In this document: positions 31,267-32,212 of the stretch, piece by piece
How positions within the stretch are numbered: position 1 is the stretch's first letter
Layout of the letters: the number at the start of each line of letters is the position of its first letter
Assembly: GCA_016210565.1 (NCBI GenBank)
Contig: JACQUA010000131.1
Coordinates: forward strand, 1-32,212
Source: Chloroflexota bacterium
GTDB taxonomy: Bacteria; Chloroflexota; Dehalococcoidia; JACQUA01
Length of the DNA: 32,212 nt
Direction: 5' to 3'
Position numbers and translations under genes: made by a program
The notes under the pieces: model-generated
The model's input: the letters and a program-made list of their open reading frames with translations, nothing else
Told to the model about the DNA's origin: nothing
The model's database searches: none

Positions 31267-32212
31267 CTACAGAGGCCACTGCCATTCCCACTCCACCCCG
31301 CCGCACCGCACGCGGTCGCCTATCTTGACGCCTTCTTTTCTCAAGAGCCTGGCTACCCCGGTCCGGTGGAACTGCCGTTTCATGTAGGCCTGGGCGTCCT
31401 CGTGGAGAATATCTGTCCGCTTCAGCACCTCTTCCAGCTCGGGAGCTTCTATCACCACCACTCCCTTCTTCCGGTACACGACGTTCGGTCTCTTTCCTTC
31501 CGGCAGCAGGACTATGGTGGCAGGTTCTTCCGTGGCGGCCTCCACCGCCGCTCCAGTCGGCCCCACAAGGTCCGCCAGTTTCACCACCGCGTCCATCAGC
31601 CCTTCCAGCCCCTCGCCCGTAAGGGCGGAAATAAATATCAGGCTGCCGCGCCGGTGGCCGACCCGGTCCCTTATTCCCTCCCTGGCGTTTCTCACCTCCG
31701 GCAGGTCTATCCTGTTTATCGCCACCACCTCCGGTTTATCCAGCAATCCGGGATCGTGGGCCGCCAGCTCCCGGCGGACTCTTTCGATGTCTCCCGCCGC
31801 GTCCGGCGAACTACCGTCTACCAGGTGTACCAGGACCCGGGCCTTCCGCAGATGTCTGGCAAAAGCCAGGCCCAGCCCTTTTCCGGTGTGCGCTCCTTCG
31901 ACAATGCCCGGCGTCTCAATGACCAGGTAAGTCTTTCCTTCTCGCTCGTAGATACCCTTGATCACCTCTTTGGTGGTGAAAGCATAGTCGGCGATCCTTG
32001 CCTGGACCCCGGTCAGCCGGTGAAGCAGGGTGGACTTGCCGGAGTTCGGCATTCCTATGATGGCTATGTCCGGCGCCAGGGCCATTTCCAGGGTGAGTGT
32101 GCCCTCTTCGCCGGCCTGGCCCTGCTGGGCGAGCTCCTGCGCGCCGGTGACAAGCGAGGTCTTGCGCAGGCCCTTGCTGGAGCCCTCGTAGCGCGGCTTG
32201 ACGATGAGCGGG
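31267..32212 (-). CDS. obg: GTPase Obg (5' end outside window)
   Basis: The frame is open to the window edge, so the start and most of the N-terminal glycine-rich Obg domain are missing; an ATG at 32085 is internal. Seen: the end of the Obg domain, then G1 GMPNSGKST, G3 ETPGIVEGAHTGKGLG (Glu where DxPG is usual), G4 NRID and G5 SAL. At the C-terminus is the OCT domain: RTDILHEDAQAYMKRQFHRT, then GVARLLRKEGVKIGDRVRCG. Obg acts in 50S subunit maturation and stress signalling. It is upstream of nadD in the same operon. Confidence 0.94.
   Translation of the reverse strand, partial: PLIVKPRYEGSSKGLRKTSLVTGAQELAQQGQAGEEGTLTLEMALAPDIAIIGMPNSGKSTLLHRLTGVQARIADYAFTTKEVIKGIYEREGKTYLVIETPGIVEGAHTGKGLGLAFARHLRKARVLVHLVDGSSPDAAGDIERVRRELAAHDPGLLDKPEVVAINRIDLPEVRNAREGIRDRVGHRRGSLIFISALTGEGLEGLMDAVVKLADLVGPTGAAVEAATEEPATIVLLPEGKRPNVVYRKKGVVVIEAPELEEVLKRTDILHEDAQAYMKRQFHRTGVARLLRKEGVKIGDRVRCGGVEWEWQWPL

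Overview
The window is GC-rich bacterial chromosome with GTG and TTG starts, a standard genetic code (TAG, TGA and TAA all serve as stops), two plausible leaderless genes and many short dispersed palindromic repeats. The housekeeping genes (mfd, mutS2, yqeC-like, rplY/ctc, nadD, obg), a Vms1-like release-factor gene and a surface protein with cohesin- and dockerin-like ends suggest an uncultured Chloroflexota, perhaps Dehalococcoidia. That assignment is an inference from gene content.

Layout. 1-2.7 kb: 3' part of a large repetitive surface protein, with a 582-bp tandem repeat and a dockerin-like tail. 2.9-5.6 kb, minus strand: an MGMT-like protein, a hicBA toxin-antitoxin pair and a DUF1015 protein. 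6.0-9.6 kb, minus: mfd. 9.8-10.1 kb: a promoter and tRNA-Arg(TCG). 10.5-12.9 kb, plus: a phage-like cassette next to the tRNA (ParB-like protein, frameshifted glycosyltransferase-like gene, stand-alone RarA/MgsA C-terminal domain, unknown protein). 13.0-13.9 kb, minus: a BrnT/BrnA-like pair with a palindromic operator. 13.9-15.9 kb, minus: a SWIM zinc-finger protein. 16.4-23.6 kb, minus: a three-gene, translationally coupled operon encoding a 1,920-aa STAND-like ATPase, a 74-aa small protein and a HEPN-domain protein interrupted by an in-frame amber codon. 24.0-32.2 kb: mutS2, a VLRF1-like gene, a ModE-like regulator, a yqeC-like gene, rplY, nadD and obg (cut by the window edge).

The best candidate for an undescribed system is the STAND ATPase / small protein / HEPN operon. 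Its architecture is that of a sense-and-kill conflict module: a very large signal-sensing NTPase coupled to a predicted HEPN RNase. It looks damaged in this genome or assembly, because one TAG interrupts the HEPN gene.

The second theme is a set of palindromic and tandem repeats that normally look intergenic but here sit in frame inside conserved genes: mfd, mutS2, yqeC and the VLRF1-like gene. This resembles the Rickettsia palindromic element phenomenon. Related repeats fill most intergenic gaps, including two roughly 300-bp segments bounded by similar terminal inverted repeats.
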